From NCBI GenBank assembly GCA_018821435.1, contig JAHJME010000014.1, positions 62,001-126,000 on the forward strand: a stretch of DNA of 64,000 bases, given 5' to 3'. This DNA comes from Alphaproteobacteria bacterium. GTDB lineage: Bacteria; Pseudomonadota; Alphaproteobacteria; Caulobacterales; Caulobacteraceae. Under the pieces are notes generated by a model, which ran no database searches, was not told the origin of the DNA, and saw only the letters and a list, made by a program, of their open reading frames with translations. The position numbers and the translations under genes were made by a program. Positions 26,987 to 35,307 of this stretch are shown piece by piece. How positions within the stretch are numbered: position 1 is the first letter of the stretch; every line of letters starts with the position of its first letter.

Positions 26987-27886
26987 TCAGACGGCGTCCA
27001 GGTGGAAAAACGCCATCGCGCCTTCGGGCGCGGGCCCCCGCCAGATGGGCGCCAGGGCCATCTTCACGTCCACCGCATCGCCCGAGGCGGTCAGCATCGT
27101 CGTCGGGAACCGGGCCGGCCGGCCGCCCGAAAGCACGTCGTCCAGCCGTTCCAGGATCTCCGCGCGCGCATCGGCGCGCAGGATGTCGGTGAAGATCAGG
27201 TGCGGCCGGGCCTTGGGGTCGAAGCCCATCAGGCGGGTGAACTGCGGACTGGCCGACTCGATGAACGCGCGCAGGTTGATGCGGACATAGGCGGCGTCGG
27301 GCACGACTCCGAAGCTGGCCGCCAGGCTGCGGTATTCCTCGATCTGCTGCCGCATCTCGGTTTCGACCGTGCGGTTCATGATCAGCGCCGCGACGCCGTG
27401 CTCATGGGGGAAGACGCTGAGCGCATATTGGCGGCCGTCCGCCATCATAGAGGGTGTTTCGAACTGCACCGACGCGCCGGTGCGCAGCACGTGGCGGAAC
27501 TGGTCGCCCACCAGCGAGGTGGTGGCCTCCGGGAACAAGTCTTCCCAGCATTGACCCACCAGCCGCGCCGCGTGGCGCCCGACCATGTCCTCGAAAACCC
27601 GGTTGACCGCCAGCACGCGCAGGTCCCGATCCAGGACCAGCAATCCTTCCGAGGAATGCTCGGGGATGGCCGCGATGGCGTTCTGCACGAGGTCGAGCGG
27701 CTCTTCCTTGCCGGCGCCGTTGGTGAAGTAGTGCTCGGCCGAGGTCAGGACCAGGCGGGGCTTGCCGTGGCGCGCCACGACGACCGGCGCGCTGAACGCG
27801 CGTTCCTGCCAGACACCGAAATTACGCCGCAGGTCGGCGGCGGAAACGGTCTCTAGGCCGCGTAGGGGAGGCAGGTCTGAGGGCAT
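26987..27886 (-). CDS. Phd-like domain fused to two PAS domains
   Basis: The 299-residue product starts with a Phd/YefM antitoxin-type fold (residues about 13-57): VSAADLRRNFGVWQERAFSAPVVVARHGKPRLVLTSAEHYF, which keeps the conserved RHGKP...LTSAEHY core. It is followed by a PAS domain (about 68-185, LLVLDRDLRVLAVNRVFEDMVGR) and a second PAS-like domain (about 190-299, RAFIESASPQFTRLMGFDP). There is no kinase, GGDEF or toxin domain, and no toxin gene adjoins it. The Phd part would bind DNA and the PAS part would sense a ligand or partner. No membrane segment is present. Confidence 0.8.
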   Translation of the reverse strand: MPSDLPPLRGLETVSAADLRRNFGVWQERAFSAPVVVARHGKPRLVLTSAEHYFTNGAGKEEPLDLVQNAIAAIPEHSSEGLLVLDRDLRVLAVNRVFEDMVGRHAARLVGQCWEDLFPEATTSLVGDQFRHVLRTGASVQFETPSMMADGRQYALSVFPHEHGVAALIMNRTVETEMRQQIEEYRSLAASFGVVPDAAYVRINLRAFIESASPQFTRLMGFDPKARPHLIFTDILRADARAEILERLDDVLSGGRPARFPTTMLTASGDAVDVKMALAPIWRGPAPEGAMAFFHLDAV

Positions 27887-27982
27887 CACGGTCCCGGGGT
27901 TTTGGACTGCGTACCCTAACGGTCACAACTAAATGAAGAATTGCCAGACTAGATTTTTCCGGCGGCGTCCCGGGCCCGGCGC

Positions 27983-28564
27983 TTAAGGCGCCAGCCGTTC
28001 CTGGGAGATCCAGACCCGCCAGCGCCAGAACGCGACGCCCAGGACCACCGCCACCACCGCCACGCCGGCCGCGATCGGGGCGGCGTGGGCGAAGATCGCG
28101 CTCAGCAGGCTCATCACCGCGGGGCCGAACGCATAGCCCAGCGCCACGAAGGCGCCGGCCCAGATGCCGGCGGCGATGGCGTTCAGCACGGCGAACTTCC
28201 GCGTCGAGATGCTGGAGACCCCGACCGCCACCGGCCCGGCGGCGCGCAGGCCGTACAGGAACCGGAAGCTGAGGATGAACCCGGCCGGATAGCGCTCGAT
28301 CAGCACCAGCGCCTTGTCGAACGCAGGCTTGGCCGCGATCTTCTTGACCCAGCTGGTGTGGCGGAAGCTGCGGCCCAGCACGAACAGCAGATAGTCGACG
28401 ATCCCCGAGCCCAGCGCGGCGGCCAGCACGACGACGGCCGGCGACAGGATCTGCGAGCGCGCCATGACGCCCCCCGCGATCACGGCGGTCTGGCCTTCGA
28501 ACGCGGCGCCCAGCGCAATCGCGAACGGACCCAGGGCGGCCAGATGTTGGGTGAACTCGGTCAT
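27983..28564 (-). CDS. DedA/VTT domain membrane protein
   Basis: From ATG 28564 the product is 193 residues with about five hydrophobic segments and the SNARE-associated/VTT signature FEGQTAVIAGGVMARSQILSP, GSGIVDYLLFVLGRSF and the conserved FRFLYGLRAAGPVAVGVSSISTRKFAVLNAIAAGIWA. DedA proteins are inner-membrane proteins needed for envelope integrity and lipid carrier recycling. A longer frame to 28630 adds a Gly/Pro-rich extension with no support. It is the only gene between the Phd-PAS gene and tRNA-Asn on this strand. Confidence 0.9.
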   Translation of the reverse strand: MTEFTQHLAALGPFAIALGAAFEGQTAVIAGGVMARSQILSPAVVVLAAALGSGIVDYLLFVLGRSFRHTSWVKKIAAKPAFDKALVLIERYPAGFILSFRFLYGLRAAGPVAVGVSSISTRKFAVLNAIAAGIWAGAFVALGYAFGPAVMSLLSAIFAHAAPIAAGVAVVAVVLGVAFWRWRVWISQERLAP

Positions 28565-28704
28565 ACTCGCCGTCGGGGAGGAGTGGCTGGGCTCATATGG
28601 GCCGCCCCGACCTCCAGGACCAGATGCCACGTGTGCGACAAACGCAACGAAGCCGCCGGCCGCTTTCGCCGAGGGCGGCGTCTGCCATGTCTGGAGGGTC
28701 TCGA

Positions 28705-28780
28705 TGGCTCCCGGAGCAGGACTCGAACCTGCGACAAGTCGGTTAACAGCCGACTGCTCTACCAGCTGAGCTATCCGGGA
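28705..28780 (-). tRNA. tRNA-Asn (GTT)
   Basis: The minus strand folds into a 76-base cloverleaf beginning TCCCGGATAGCTCAGCTGG, with anticodon loop CTGTTAA (anticodon GTT), a T arm containing GGTTCGAGTCC, and an acceptor stem pairing TCCCGGA with TCCGGGA. The CCA end is encoded. It lies just upstream of the DedA gene on the same strand. Confidence 0.96.
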
Positions 28781-28869
28781 TCAGGCCGTCGAGAGGGCGG
28801 GCATATAGACCGCTCTCTCGGGTCGCGCAAGCGTCGCCGAAACCTGTTTCGGATCGCCCTGGCGCGGCC

Positions 28870-28940
28870 CCAGAAAAAAGCCCGGCGCGGACGCCGGGCT
28901 GAAAAGTTCGGTGATGGTGGGTGTCTTCGAAAGAAGACGG
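28870..28940 (-). ncRNA. Candidate small RNA with its own terminator
   Basis: A CtrA-type box lies at 28962-28976. About 30 bases further on the minus strand comes a perfect 6-bp hairpin (GTCTTC-TTTC-GAAGAC), then about 22 bases with little self-pairing, then a strong terminator. A transcript starting near 28937 would be about 65 bases long, and no convincing gene lies upstream on this strand to use the terminator. The start is inferred from box spacing only. It would be transcribed towards tRNA-Asn and end before it. Confidence 0.4.
28874..28900 (-). terminator. Intrinsic terminator upstream of tRNA-Asn
   Basis: On the minus strand a perfect 9-bp stem AGCCCGGCG/CGCCGGGCT with a four-base loop is followed directly by six T residues. 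No minus-strand gene that I can support ends here, which is why a small RNA is proposed. Confidence 0.85.
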
Positions 28941-28961
28941 CATCAGGGTCGGCCGCCGTGG

Positions 28962-28976
28962 TTAAGGGGCGATTAA
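28962..28976. promoter_or_regulatory. Perfect CtrA-type box
   Basis: TTAA-GGGGCGA-TTAA on the plus strand (TTAA-TCGCCCC-TTAA followed by C on the minus strand) is an exact match to the CtrA consensus. It could serve the candidate small RNA on the minus strand or, about 130 bp away, the Mpl-like gene on the plus strand. The minus orientation has the extra C that often follows the second half-site. Confidence 0.6.
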
Positions 28977-29106
28977 TCCGCCGGACCGGCGCCAACTTTC
29001 CCTTAAGGCCACGGTCAAGCTGGCCCGGCGTTCGATTGTCGCGCGGGCTGGACGAAGCGCGCGGATCGGTCGATCACCTGCCCTAAGACGTTGAGAAGAG
29101 GGGACG

Positions 29107-30522
29107 ATGCGCATCCATTTCACCGGCATCGCGGGCGCGGGCATGGCCGCGGCGGCGCTGATGATGCGCGAGGCCGGGCACGCGATCACCGGCTCGGACC
29201 AGGACGTGTTCCCGCCGATGTCCACCTATGTCGAGGGGCTGGGCTTTCCGATCGCCTGGCGATTCGATCCTGCGAATCTTGTGAGTGGGCTGGATCTCCT
29301 GGTGCTGGGCGCCAGCGCCAAGCTGGGCGGCGAATCGAACGTCGAGGTCCAGGCGGCGCGGGCGCGCGGCGTGCGGGTGACGACCTTCCCTGAACTGGTC
29401 GGCGAATCGACGGCGCTTCGGCGCAACACCGTGGTGGCGGGCTCGTTCGGCAAGTCGACGTGCACGGCGCTGATGGCCCACATCCTGCGCGAGTCGGGCC
29501 GCGACGTCGGCTGGATGATCGGCGCCATCTCGCCCTCGCTCCCAGACACCGGTCACTGGGGCGCGGCCCCCGAGGTGGTGCTGGAGGGGGACGAGTACAT
29601 CGTGGGGCCAACCGACCGCCGCTCGAAGTTCGTGCTGTACCATCCGCGCGACGTGCTGCTGACCTCGCTGATCCACGACCACGTCAACGTCTTCCCGACC
29701 TTCGACGACTACGTGAAGCCGTTCGGCGAGCTGCTGCGGCTGTTGCCGCCCGAGGGCCTGCTGATGGCCCGCGAGCACCCGGCGATCCGCGCCATCGCCG
29801 GCGAGGCCGCCTCTCGCATCGTCTGGTACGACACCGCGCCCTGCGACGGCTGGTATCCGGAGGCGATCACCTACGGCGAGACCTCGCGCTTCACCCTGGT
29901 CGGTCCCGGCGGACGGCGCGTCGCCCTGGCGACCACCCTGCTGGGCGAGCACAACGTCGAGAACATCGTCGGCGTCGGCGGCTATCTGCTGGAACGCGGC
30001 CTGGTGGACGAGGCCCAGCTGGCCCGTGCGGTGGAAAGCTTCGGCGGCATCCGCCGTCGGCTGGACCGCCTGACCAAGCGCTCGGCCATCCCGGTCATCG
30101 AGGGCTTCGGCAGCTCGTACGAAAAGGCCCGCTCGGCCATCGAGGCCATGCTGCTGCACTATCCCCACCGGCCGCTGACGGTGGTGTTCGAACCGCACAC
30201 CTTCTCCTGGCGCAACCGCGACGCGCTGCCCTGGTACGACACGGTGTTCGAGGGCGTGGCCAAGGCGTTGATCGTGCCACCGCCGCACCACGGCGAGGCC
30301 AGCCACAGCCAATCCAGCTTCGCCGAGATCCTGGCCCGCGTCGCCGCGGCCGCTGTGCCGGTGGAGGGCGTCGAGACGGCCGAGGCCGCCACCGCCGCGC
30401 TGACCCGCCTGACCGGCGAGGAAGTCGTCCTGCTGCTGTCGTCCGGCCCGCTGCTGGGCCTGCCCGACAGCTTGCCGCCGGTGTTCGACGCGCGCTACGG
30501 CGCGCGGGAAGCCGCGGCCTAA
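29107..30522 (+). CDS. mpl: Mur ligase family protein, Mpl-like
   Basis: Mpl joins the recycled tripeptide L-Ala-D-Glu-mesoDAP to UDP-MurNAc. The 471-residue product opens with [32 protein letters not shown], as in MurC/Mpl, and has [30 protein letters not shown], whose RRSKF run is characteristic of Mpl rather than MurC, then HNVENIVG and [17 protein letters not shown]. The ATP-binding loop reads [11 protein letters not shown] instead of the common GTHGKTT. The N-terminal glycine-rich loop is intact, so the protein is probably active. GAAGAGGGGACG precedes the ATG. Confidence 0.85.
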   Translation: MRIHFTGIAGAGMAAAALMMREAGHAITGSDQDVFPPMSTYVEGLGFPIAWRFDPANLVSGLDLLVLGASAKLGGESNVEVQAARARGVRVTTFPELVGESTALRRNTVVAGSFGKSTCTALMAHILRESGRDVGWMIGAISPSLPDTGHWGAAPEVVLEGDEYIVGPTDRRSKFVLYHPRDVLLTSLIHDHVNVFPTFDDYVKPFGELLRLLPPEGLLMAREHPAIRAIAGEAASRIVWYDTAPCDGWYPEAITYGETSRFTLVGPGGRRVALATTLLGEHNVENIVGVGGYLLERGLVDEAQLARAVESFGGIRRRLDRLTKRSAIPVIEGFGSSYEKARSAIEAMLLHYPHRPLTVVFEPHTFSWRNRDALPWYDTVFEGVAKALIVPPPHHGEASHSQSSFAEILARVAAAAVPVEGVETAEAATAALTRLTGEEVVLLLSSGPLLGLPDSLPPVFDARYGAREAAA

Positions 30523-30860
30523 GCGGGCTCCGGCCTCAGGGCGTAGATGTGGGCCTGTACGGCATAGGTCCCAAGGTCGACGTCCACCGGCACGCGCTCG
30601 TATTCGTCGCCCTCGAACGCGTCCAGCCGCTCCCAATGGTCCGGCAGGTCTTCCGAGGTGAAGAGCTGGACCATCACCTCCGGCCCCAGCGGGTCGGGGC
30701 GCAGGCCGGGGAACCCCTGCGCCGCGCCCCAACCCGATTCCACCAGCCATCCGCGAACCATCCCCGGCTGCCAGCCGCCATCCAGCCCGTCGAGCTGGTG
30801 GTGGTTGGCCTTGCCCGGCGCCAGCGAGCCATAGACCGCCAGGCGATGGTCGCGGTTCAT
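30519..30860 (-). CDS. Gamma-glutamylcyclotransferase family protein
   Basis: The 113-residue product shows the AIG2/GGCT fold: LAVYGSLAPGKANHHQLDGLDG contains the YGSL glycine-rich loop, GWLVESGWGAAQGFPGLRPDP follows, and the catalytic acid is expected in LDAFEGDEYERVPVDV. These enzymes form 5-oxoproline from gamma-glutamyl amines or peptides. The start is 1 bp after the acyl-CoA dehydrogenase stop (TGACATGA), so the two genes share a transcript. The stop overlaps the end of the Mpl-like gene by 4 bp. Confidence 0.88.
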   Translation of the reverse strand: MNRDHRLAVYGSLAPGKANHHQLDGLDGGWQPGMVRGWLVESGWGAAQGFPGLRPDPLGPEVMVQLFTSEDLPDHWERLDAFEGDEYERVPVDVDLGTYAVQAHIYALRPEPA

Positions 30861-30861
30861 G

Positions 30862-32214
30862 TCACGGCCGCGCCGGGACGGGCTGGACGTAGTCGCCCGC
30901 CTTCGCCGCCTTGTCCGCCGCGTTCTGGTCCTTGAACTCTTCGCGCTTGGGACCGAGGTAGCCGAAGAGGTAGGCGGCCACCTTGCGGATCTGGATCTCC
31001 TCCGAGCCCTCGGTGATCCGATAGCGGCGGTGGTGGCGATAGATGTGCTCGAACGGCTTGTGCCGCGAATAGCCCATGCCGCCATGCACCTGCATCGCCC
31101 GGTCCGAGGCCTCGCAGACCAGCCGGTTGCCCCAATAGTTGCACATGGAGACCTTGTCCGAGATCGTCCGCTCGATCTCCTTGTGGTCCATGCTGTCCAT
31201 CTGCCACGCCGTCTTGCGGATCAGCAGGCGCAGCATCTCGCATTGGGTCTGCAGCTCGACCAGCGGCCACTGGATGGCCTGGTTCTCGGCCAGCGCCTTG
31301 CCGAACGGCTTGCGCTGGCGGGCGTACTTCACGCTCTCGTCGATGCAGAACTGCGCCGCGCCCAGGCTGGAGGCCGCCTGGCGGATGCGGTTCTGGTGGA
31401 CGAAGCTCTGGCCCAATCCCAAGCCGCGGTCGATCTGCCCCCAATAGCTGTCCTCGGGGATCCAGACGTTCGTGAAGCTGACCCGCGGGTGGTCCGTGGG
31501 CATGTTGAACGTCCACATATACTCTTCGATCTTCACCCCGGGGGTATCGGCCGGCACGATGAAGCAGGTGATGCCGGTGGCGTCGCCGTCCTTGCCGGAG
31601 GTGCGCGCGAAGACCATCACGTGGGTCGCCACGTGCATCCCCGTCGTCCACATTTTTTCGCCGTTGATCAGCCAGCCGGGCTTGCCGTCCTTGTCCTGGC
31701 GAACGCCGACCGTCTCCATGAAGGTGGCGTCCGAGCCGTGGTTGGGCTCGGTCAGGCCGAAGCCCGTGCGCATCTTGCCGCCCAACAGCTTCTCGGCGTC
31801 GCGGTCGTACTGGGCGTTGGTGGCGAACTCCTTGAACATCAGGATGAAGGGGTTGTTGCCGACGATCGAGTGCTCGGTCTGCAGGTCGTTGAACAGGCCC
31901 AGGCCCTTGGCGGCCAGGTGTTCGCGGATCACCGCCATGGCCAGCTGGCTGCCGCCCTTGCCGCCCATCTCCGGCGGCCAGGCGAAGCGCAGGTGGCCGG
32001 CGTCGTCGGCCAGCCTGCGGGCCTTGGCCAGCAGCTCCTCCCACTCCTTGCGCGGCAGGCCCTGGTTGTCCCAGTCGGTTCGGGCGTGTTCGCGGCGGTG
32101 GTCGAAGAACCGCTCGTTGTCGTCCTGCGCCTGCAGCGGGGCGATGACGTCCTCGATGAAGCGGTCCAGCTCGGCCAGGTAGTCCACGAGGTCCTGGGGC
32201 AGGTTGAAGTCCAT
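30862..32214 (-). CDS. Acyl-CoA dehydrogenase, ACAD10/11 (LvaC)-like
   Basis: The 450-residue flavoprotein has an N-terminal helical domain, the middle beta domain with TGFGLTEPNHGSDATFMETVGV and WLINGEKMWTTGM (FAD and substrate contacts), and a C-terminal helical domain with RQRKPFGKALAENQAIQWPL, MQVHGGMGYSRHKPFEHIYRHHRRYRITEGSEEIQIR. The last motif is close to the eukaryotic ACAD10/11 group, which dehydrates phosphorylated 4-hydroxyacyl-CoAs. That fits its neighbours: a kinase-like gene and a DUF6285 gene lie divergent at 32330. The start has GGGAGA upstream. It may be the LvaC equivalent of 4-hydroxy acid catabolism. Confidence 0.9.
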   Translation of the reverse strand: MDFNLPQDLVDYLAELDRFIEDVIAPLQAQDDNERFFDHRREHARTDWDNQGLPRKEWEELLAKARRLADDAGHLRFAWPPEMGGKGGSQLAMAVIREHLAAKGLGLFNDLQTEHSIVGNNPFILMFKEFATNAQYDRDAEKLLGGKMRTGFGLTEPNHGSDATFMETVGVRQDKDGKPGWLINGEKMWTTGMHVATHVMVFARTSGKDGDATGITCFIVPADTPGVKIEEYMWTFNMPTDHPRVSFTNVWIPEDSYWGQIDRGLGLGQSFVHQNRIRQAASSLGAAQFCIDESVKYARQRKPFGKALAENQAIQWPLVELQTQCEMLRLLIRKTAWQMDSMDHKEIERTISDKVSMCNYWGNRLVCEASDRAMQVHGGMGYSRHKPFEHIYRHHRRYRITEGSEEIQIRKVAAYLFGYLGPKREEFKDQNAADKAAKAGDYVQPVPARP

Positions 32215-32329
32215 GGCCTTTTTCTCCCAACGCGTTCTTGGGCGGGATTGACGTCGGGAGAGGCGTTTACAAGCCGTCCCATCGCCCGCCAGATCATGGC
32301 GGCAGGTTAGACCAAGGTTCCGTCAGGTC

Positions 32330-33325
32330 ATGGAATTGGATGTTCGCGCAGGCCTCGAGAAGCTTGCCGGAAGGCTGGGCGGCGAGGGCGCCAAACTCAC
32401 CGAGGCCGGTCGGCTGTCGGGCGGCGCCAGCATGGAAACCTGGGCCTTCGGGTTCGAGGGCAAGGATGGGCCGGAGCGCCTGATCCTGCGGCGCCGCAGC
32501 GCCCCCTTCGACGAGGAGACCGCGCGCTCGGTCAGCCTGGCCACCGAGGCCAAGCTGATCCAGGCCACCGGCGCCAACGGCGCGCGCGTGCCCAAGGTCC
32601 GCCATGTCTGCGACGACGCCGATGGCCTTGGCGAGGCCTATGTGATGGTCCGGGTCGACGGCGAGACCCTGGGCAAGAAGATCGTCCAGGACCCGCGCTT
32701 CGATGCGGTCCGGCCCAGCCTGGCGCGCCAGTGCGGCGAGTCGCTGGTGGCGATCCACAAGACGCCGCCGCCCGCCGGGTTGAACCTCAAGACCGTCGAC
32801 GGTGTGGCCGAGCTGGACCGCTACGAAGAGGTCTATCGCGCCACCGGCGCCGAGCGGCCGATCCTGGAGCTGGCGTTCCAGTACCTGCGCAAGCACGTGC
32901 CGACCTCCGTGGAGCCCACCCTGCTGCACGGGGACTTCCGGAACGGGAACATCATGTTCGACCCGGAGGTCGGCGTGGCCGCGGTCCTGGACTGGGAACT
33001 GGCCCACATCGGCGACCCGGCCGAGGACATGGGCTGGATCTGCACCAACTCCTGGCGGTTTGGCCGGCCCGACCGGCCGGTGGGCGGCTTCGGGGAGTAC
33101 GCGGACCTGCTGGCCGGCTACGCGTCGGCGGGCGGCCGGCCCATCGAACTCAGTCGCGTGCGGTTCTGGCAGATGCTGGGCTCGCTGCGCTGGGGCGTCA
33201 TGTGCCTGACCATGTACCTGAGCTGGCGTGACGGGGTCACCAAGTCGGTCGAACGGCCGATGATCGGCCGTCGCGTCTCCGAGACCGAGGCCGACCTGGT
33301 CGTGCTGCTGGAGGAAGGCCTGTGA
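32330..33325 (+). CDS. APH-type phosphotransferase, LvaA-like
   Basis: The 331-residue product is a choline/aminoglycoside kinase-fold protein: RLSGGASMETWAFGFEG is the glycine-rich loop, RLILRRRS holds the ATP-binding basic residue, LLHGDFRNGNIMFD is the catalytic loop (Asp, Asn) and VLDWELAHIGDPAEDMGW the metal-binding loop. ACAD10/11 carry this domain fused to an acyl-CoA dehydrogenase, while bacteria often encode it separately, as in LvaA, where it phosphorylates 4-hydroxyacyl-CoA. It overlaps the DUF6285 gene by 4 bp. The dehydrogenase is divergent, with 115 bp between the starts. Confidence 0.88.
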   Translation: MELDVRAGLEKLAGRLGGEGAKLTEAGRLSGGASMETWAFGFEGKDGPERLILRRRSAPFDEETARSVSLATEAKLIQATGANGARVPKVRHVCDDADGLGEAYVMVRVDGETLGKKIVQDPRFDAVRPSLARQCGESLVAIHKTPPPAGLNLKTVDGVAELDRYEEVYRATGAERPILELAFQYLRKHVPTSVEPTLLHGDFRNGNIMFDPEVGVAAVLDWELAHIGDPAEDMGWICTNSWRFGRPDRPVGGFGEYADLLAGYASAGGRPIELSRVRFWQMLGSLRWGVMCLTMYLSWRDGVTKSVERPMIGRRVSETEADLVVLLEEGL

Positions 33326-33690
33326 TCACCCATCCCCGGACGGAAGAACTGGCCGAGTCGGTCCGGCTGTGGATCGACGAGATCCGCCCGACCCTGGACC
33401 CGCGCAACGCCTTCCTGGCCCGCGTCGCGGCCAACGCCATGGCGACCATCGCCCGCGAGATCACCCAGGGCCCGGCCGCGGAGGCGGCCGCCATCGCCGG
33501 CATGGCGGGGGTGCTGGGCCAGGAGGGGACCTATGCCGAGCTGAACAGCGCGCTCTGCGCCCGCATCCGGTCGGGCGAACTGACGGTCGAGACGCCCGGC
33601 CTGCTGGCCGCGCTGACCACCATGGCCCGCGACCAGATCGCCATCGACCAGCCGAGCTACAAGCCCGAAGGGACCGTTCGGTCCGAATAA
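33322..33690 (+). CDS. DUF6285 domain protein, LvaB-like
   Basis: The 122-residue helical protein begins MITHPRTEELAESVRLWIDEIRPTLDPRNAFLARVAANAMATIARE and ends EGTVRSE. It matches the DUF6285 family, whose best-described member, LvaB, is a small partner needed for the LvaA kinase reaction in levulinate catabolism. It starts at a GTG that overlaps the kinase stop (GTGA), so the two are coupled. The family has no known catalytic residues. This neighbour strengthens the assignment of the kinase and dehydrogenase. Confidence 0.82.
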   Translation: MITHPRTEELAESVRLWIDEIRPTLDPRNAFLARVAANAMATIAREITQGPAAEAAAIAGMAGVLGQEGTYAELNSALCARIRSGELTVETPGLLAALTTMARDQIAIDQPSYKPEGTVRSE

Positions 33691-33698
33691 GCCACCCC

Positions 33699-33855
33699 AT
33701 GAGTGTCATCCCGGTTTTGGCGAAGCCAAAGACCGGGACCTCGATGTGATGAGGTCGTGACGTCGCCGGACGGCGCCGCAGCGCTTCGGCCTCAGACGCA
33801 ACAGATCGGGGTCCCGGTCTTCGCGTGCCGCGAAACCGGGATGACAACGTGTGAG
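33699..33855. repeat. Long intergenic inverted repeat (family B)
   Basis: Arms around GTGTCATCCCGGTTTTGGCG at 33703 and CGCGAAACCGGGATGAC near 33845 are imperfect reverse complements of about 40 bp with a middle of about 75 bp. The arms also carry AAGACCGGGAC and GTCCCGGTCTT. The element sits between the convergent DUF6285 gene and the gene ending at 33868. Confidence 0.75.
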
Positions 33856-33867
33856 ATGGGGGCGCGT

Positions 33868-34200
33868 CTAAGCCGCCAACCGCGCGTCGCTGCCTTCCAG
33901 AACCCGGATGATCTCGCTCTCGCGCTCGTTCCACAGGATGGCGACGTTGGCGGCGCGGCGCGTATCGCCGCCCAGGGCCGCGACGACCTGCGGTTCGCGC
34001 AGCGCACGGTCCGAGAGACGCAGCAGGGTGCGTTGCCCGCCCTGATCGACCTCCACATCGCGGAAGCGAAGGATCGCATCCACCACCGCGGCCGGCGGCA
34101 GCGGCAGGGTCCTGGGCTGCGGCGTCTGCACGGGGCGAGGGGCGAAGCGGGCCGGGCTGAAGCGGTCGGGACGCCGGCGGGGTTGGAAGCGGGTGGCCAT
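33868..34200 (-). CDS. Small protein of unknown function, divergent from WYL regulator
   Basis: The 110-residue product begins MATRFQPRRRPDRFSPARFAPRPVQ, a Pro/Arg-rich and probably disordered stretch of about 40 residues, followed by a compact part: PPAAVVDAILRFRDVEVDQGGQRTLLRLSDRALREPQVVAALGGDTRRAANVAILWNERESEII. No domain is recognised. Its start is 75 bp from the WYL-domain regulator start on the other strand, so that regulator may control it. Base composition is that of its neighbours and a coding role is plausible but unproven. Confidence 0.55.
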   Translation of the reverse strand: MATRFQPRRRPDRFSPARFAPRPVQTPQPRTLPLPPAAVVDAILRFRDVEVDQGGQRTLLRLSDRALREPQVVAALGGDTRRAANVAILWNERESEIIRVLEGSDARLAA

Positions 34201-34274
34201 CGGTTTGGTCCTTGCGGGATGTCGATGGTTCTGGTTTTGTCTGGTCCCTACGACAAAAGCGGACGCAGGAAATC

Positions 34275-35261
34275 ATGCGGCACGAAAAAGGAGCCCGGCT
34301 GCTGGAGTTGGCGCGGATGCTGGCCAGCAGCGCCGAGGGGCTGACGCTCGACGAAATGACCGAGCGGCTGGGTGTCAGCCGGCGCACCGCCGAGCGCATG
34401 CGCGACGCGGTCTGGGAGATGTTTCCCCAGCTGGAGGTCGTGGACGATCCGCCCACCCGGCGCTTCCGCATCCCGTCAGGCCTGGACGGCCTGTTCCAGG
34501 CGCCGACGGCGGAGGAATTGGCGGCGCTGTCGGCCTCGGCCGAGCTGATGGACCGCCAGGGCGCCGCCGCCCGCGCCGCGGCGCTGCGATCGCTGGAGCA
34601 GAAGGTGATGTCCGCCACCCGCGCCGCCGCCCGCCGCCGTCTCGCGCCGGACCTGGAGGCGCTGCTGCAGGCCGAGACCATCGCCGTCACCGCCGGCCCG
34701 CGCCCGTTCGAGGAAGAGAGCGTCCTGGCCGCCGTGCGCGGCGCGCTGAAGGCGATGTCCACCCTGCGCTTCCGCTACGAGGGCGGCTCCAACCCCGGCC
34801 GCACGCGGGAGGTCACCGCCTACGGCATCCTGTTCGGCCGCTCGAACTACCTAGTGGCCGAGGAGGTCGGGATGGGGACCGGGCCGCGCAACTGGCGGCT
34901 GGACCGGATATCCGACGTCGCGGTAACCGGCTCGCCGGGCGCGCCGCCCGAGGACTTCTCGCTCCAGGCCTATGCCGACGAAAGCTTCGGCATCTACCAG
35001 GACGACACCGAGGACGTGGTGCTCCGTGTCCTGCCTCACGGCCGCGACGATGGCCTGCGCTGGCGCTTCCATGCCCGCCAGAAGGTGGAGGAACAGGACG
35101 ACGGCGGCGTGATCATCCGCTTTCGCGCCAGCGGCATGCGCGAGCTGGCGTGGCACCTGTTCACCTGGGGCGACAAGATCCGCGTGGTCGGACCGCCGGC
35201 GCTGCAGGCGATGCTGGAAAGCGAAATCGAGGTCGCGCGAAAGGCCCACGTCCGGAACTGA
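34275..35261 (+). CDS. WYL domain transcriptional regulator (DeoR/YafY-like)
   Basis: The 328-residue product from ATG 34275 has an N-terminal HTH (KGARLLELARMLASSAEGLTLDEMTERLGVSRRTAERMRDAVWEMFP) and a WYL domain (about residues 165-230, EESVLAAVRGALKAMSTLRFRYEGG...YGILFGRSNYLVAE) followed by a WCX region near RFHARQKVEEQDD. WYL domains bind nucleic acid or small ligands and govern stress and defence genes in many bacteria. GCAGGA precedes the start. No defence system is visible nearby, so a metabolic or housekeeping target is more likely. Confidence 0.88.
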   Translation: MRHEKGARLLELARMLASSAEGLTLDEMTERLGVSRRTAERMRDAVWEMFPQLEVVDDPPTRRFRIPSGLDGLFQAPTAEELAALSASAELMDRQGAAARAAALRSLEQKVMSATRAAARRRLAPDLEALLQAETIAVTAGPRPFEEESVLAAVRGALKAMSTLRFRYEGGSNPGRTREVTAYGILFGRSNYLVAEEVGMGTGPRNWRLDRISDVAVTGSPGAPPEDFSLQAYADESFGIYQDDTEDVVLRVLPHGRDDGLRWRFHARQKVEEQDDGGVIIRFRASGMRELAWHLFTWGDKIRVVGPPALQAMLESEIEVARKAHVRN

Positions 35262-35307
35262 CGTACCCAGGCCCGAAAAGTGTCTCCATCAGCTCAGGAG
35301 AGACGCC

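Noticed and set aside
28743-28943. 66-codon minus-strand ORF starting ATGCCGTCTTC
   Set aside because: It runs through a perfect terminator and through tRNA-Asn, so it is unlikely to be translated.
34275-35261. WYL regulator as a marker of a defence island
   Set aside because: WYL proteins often control defence systems, but no nuclease, methylase, reverse transcriptase or Cas-like gene is near.
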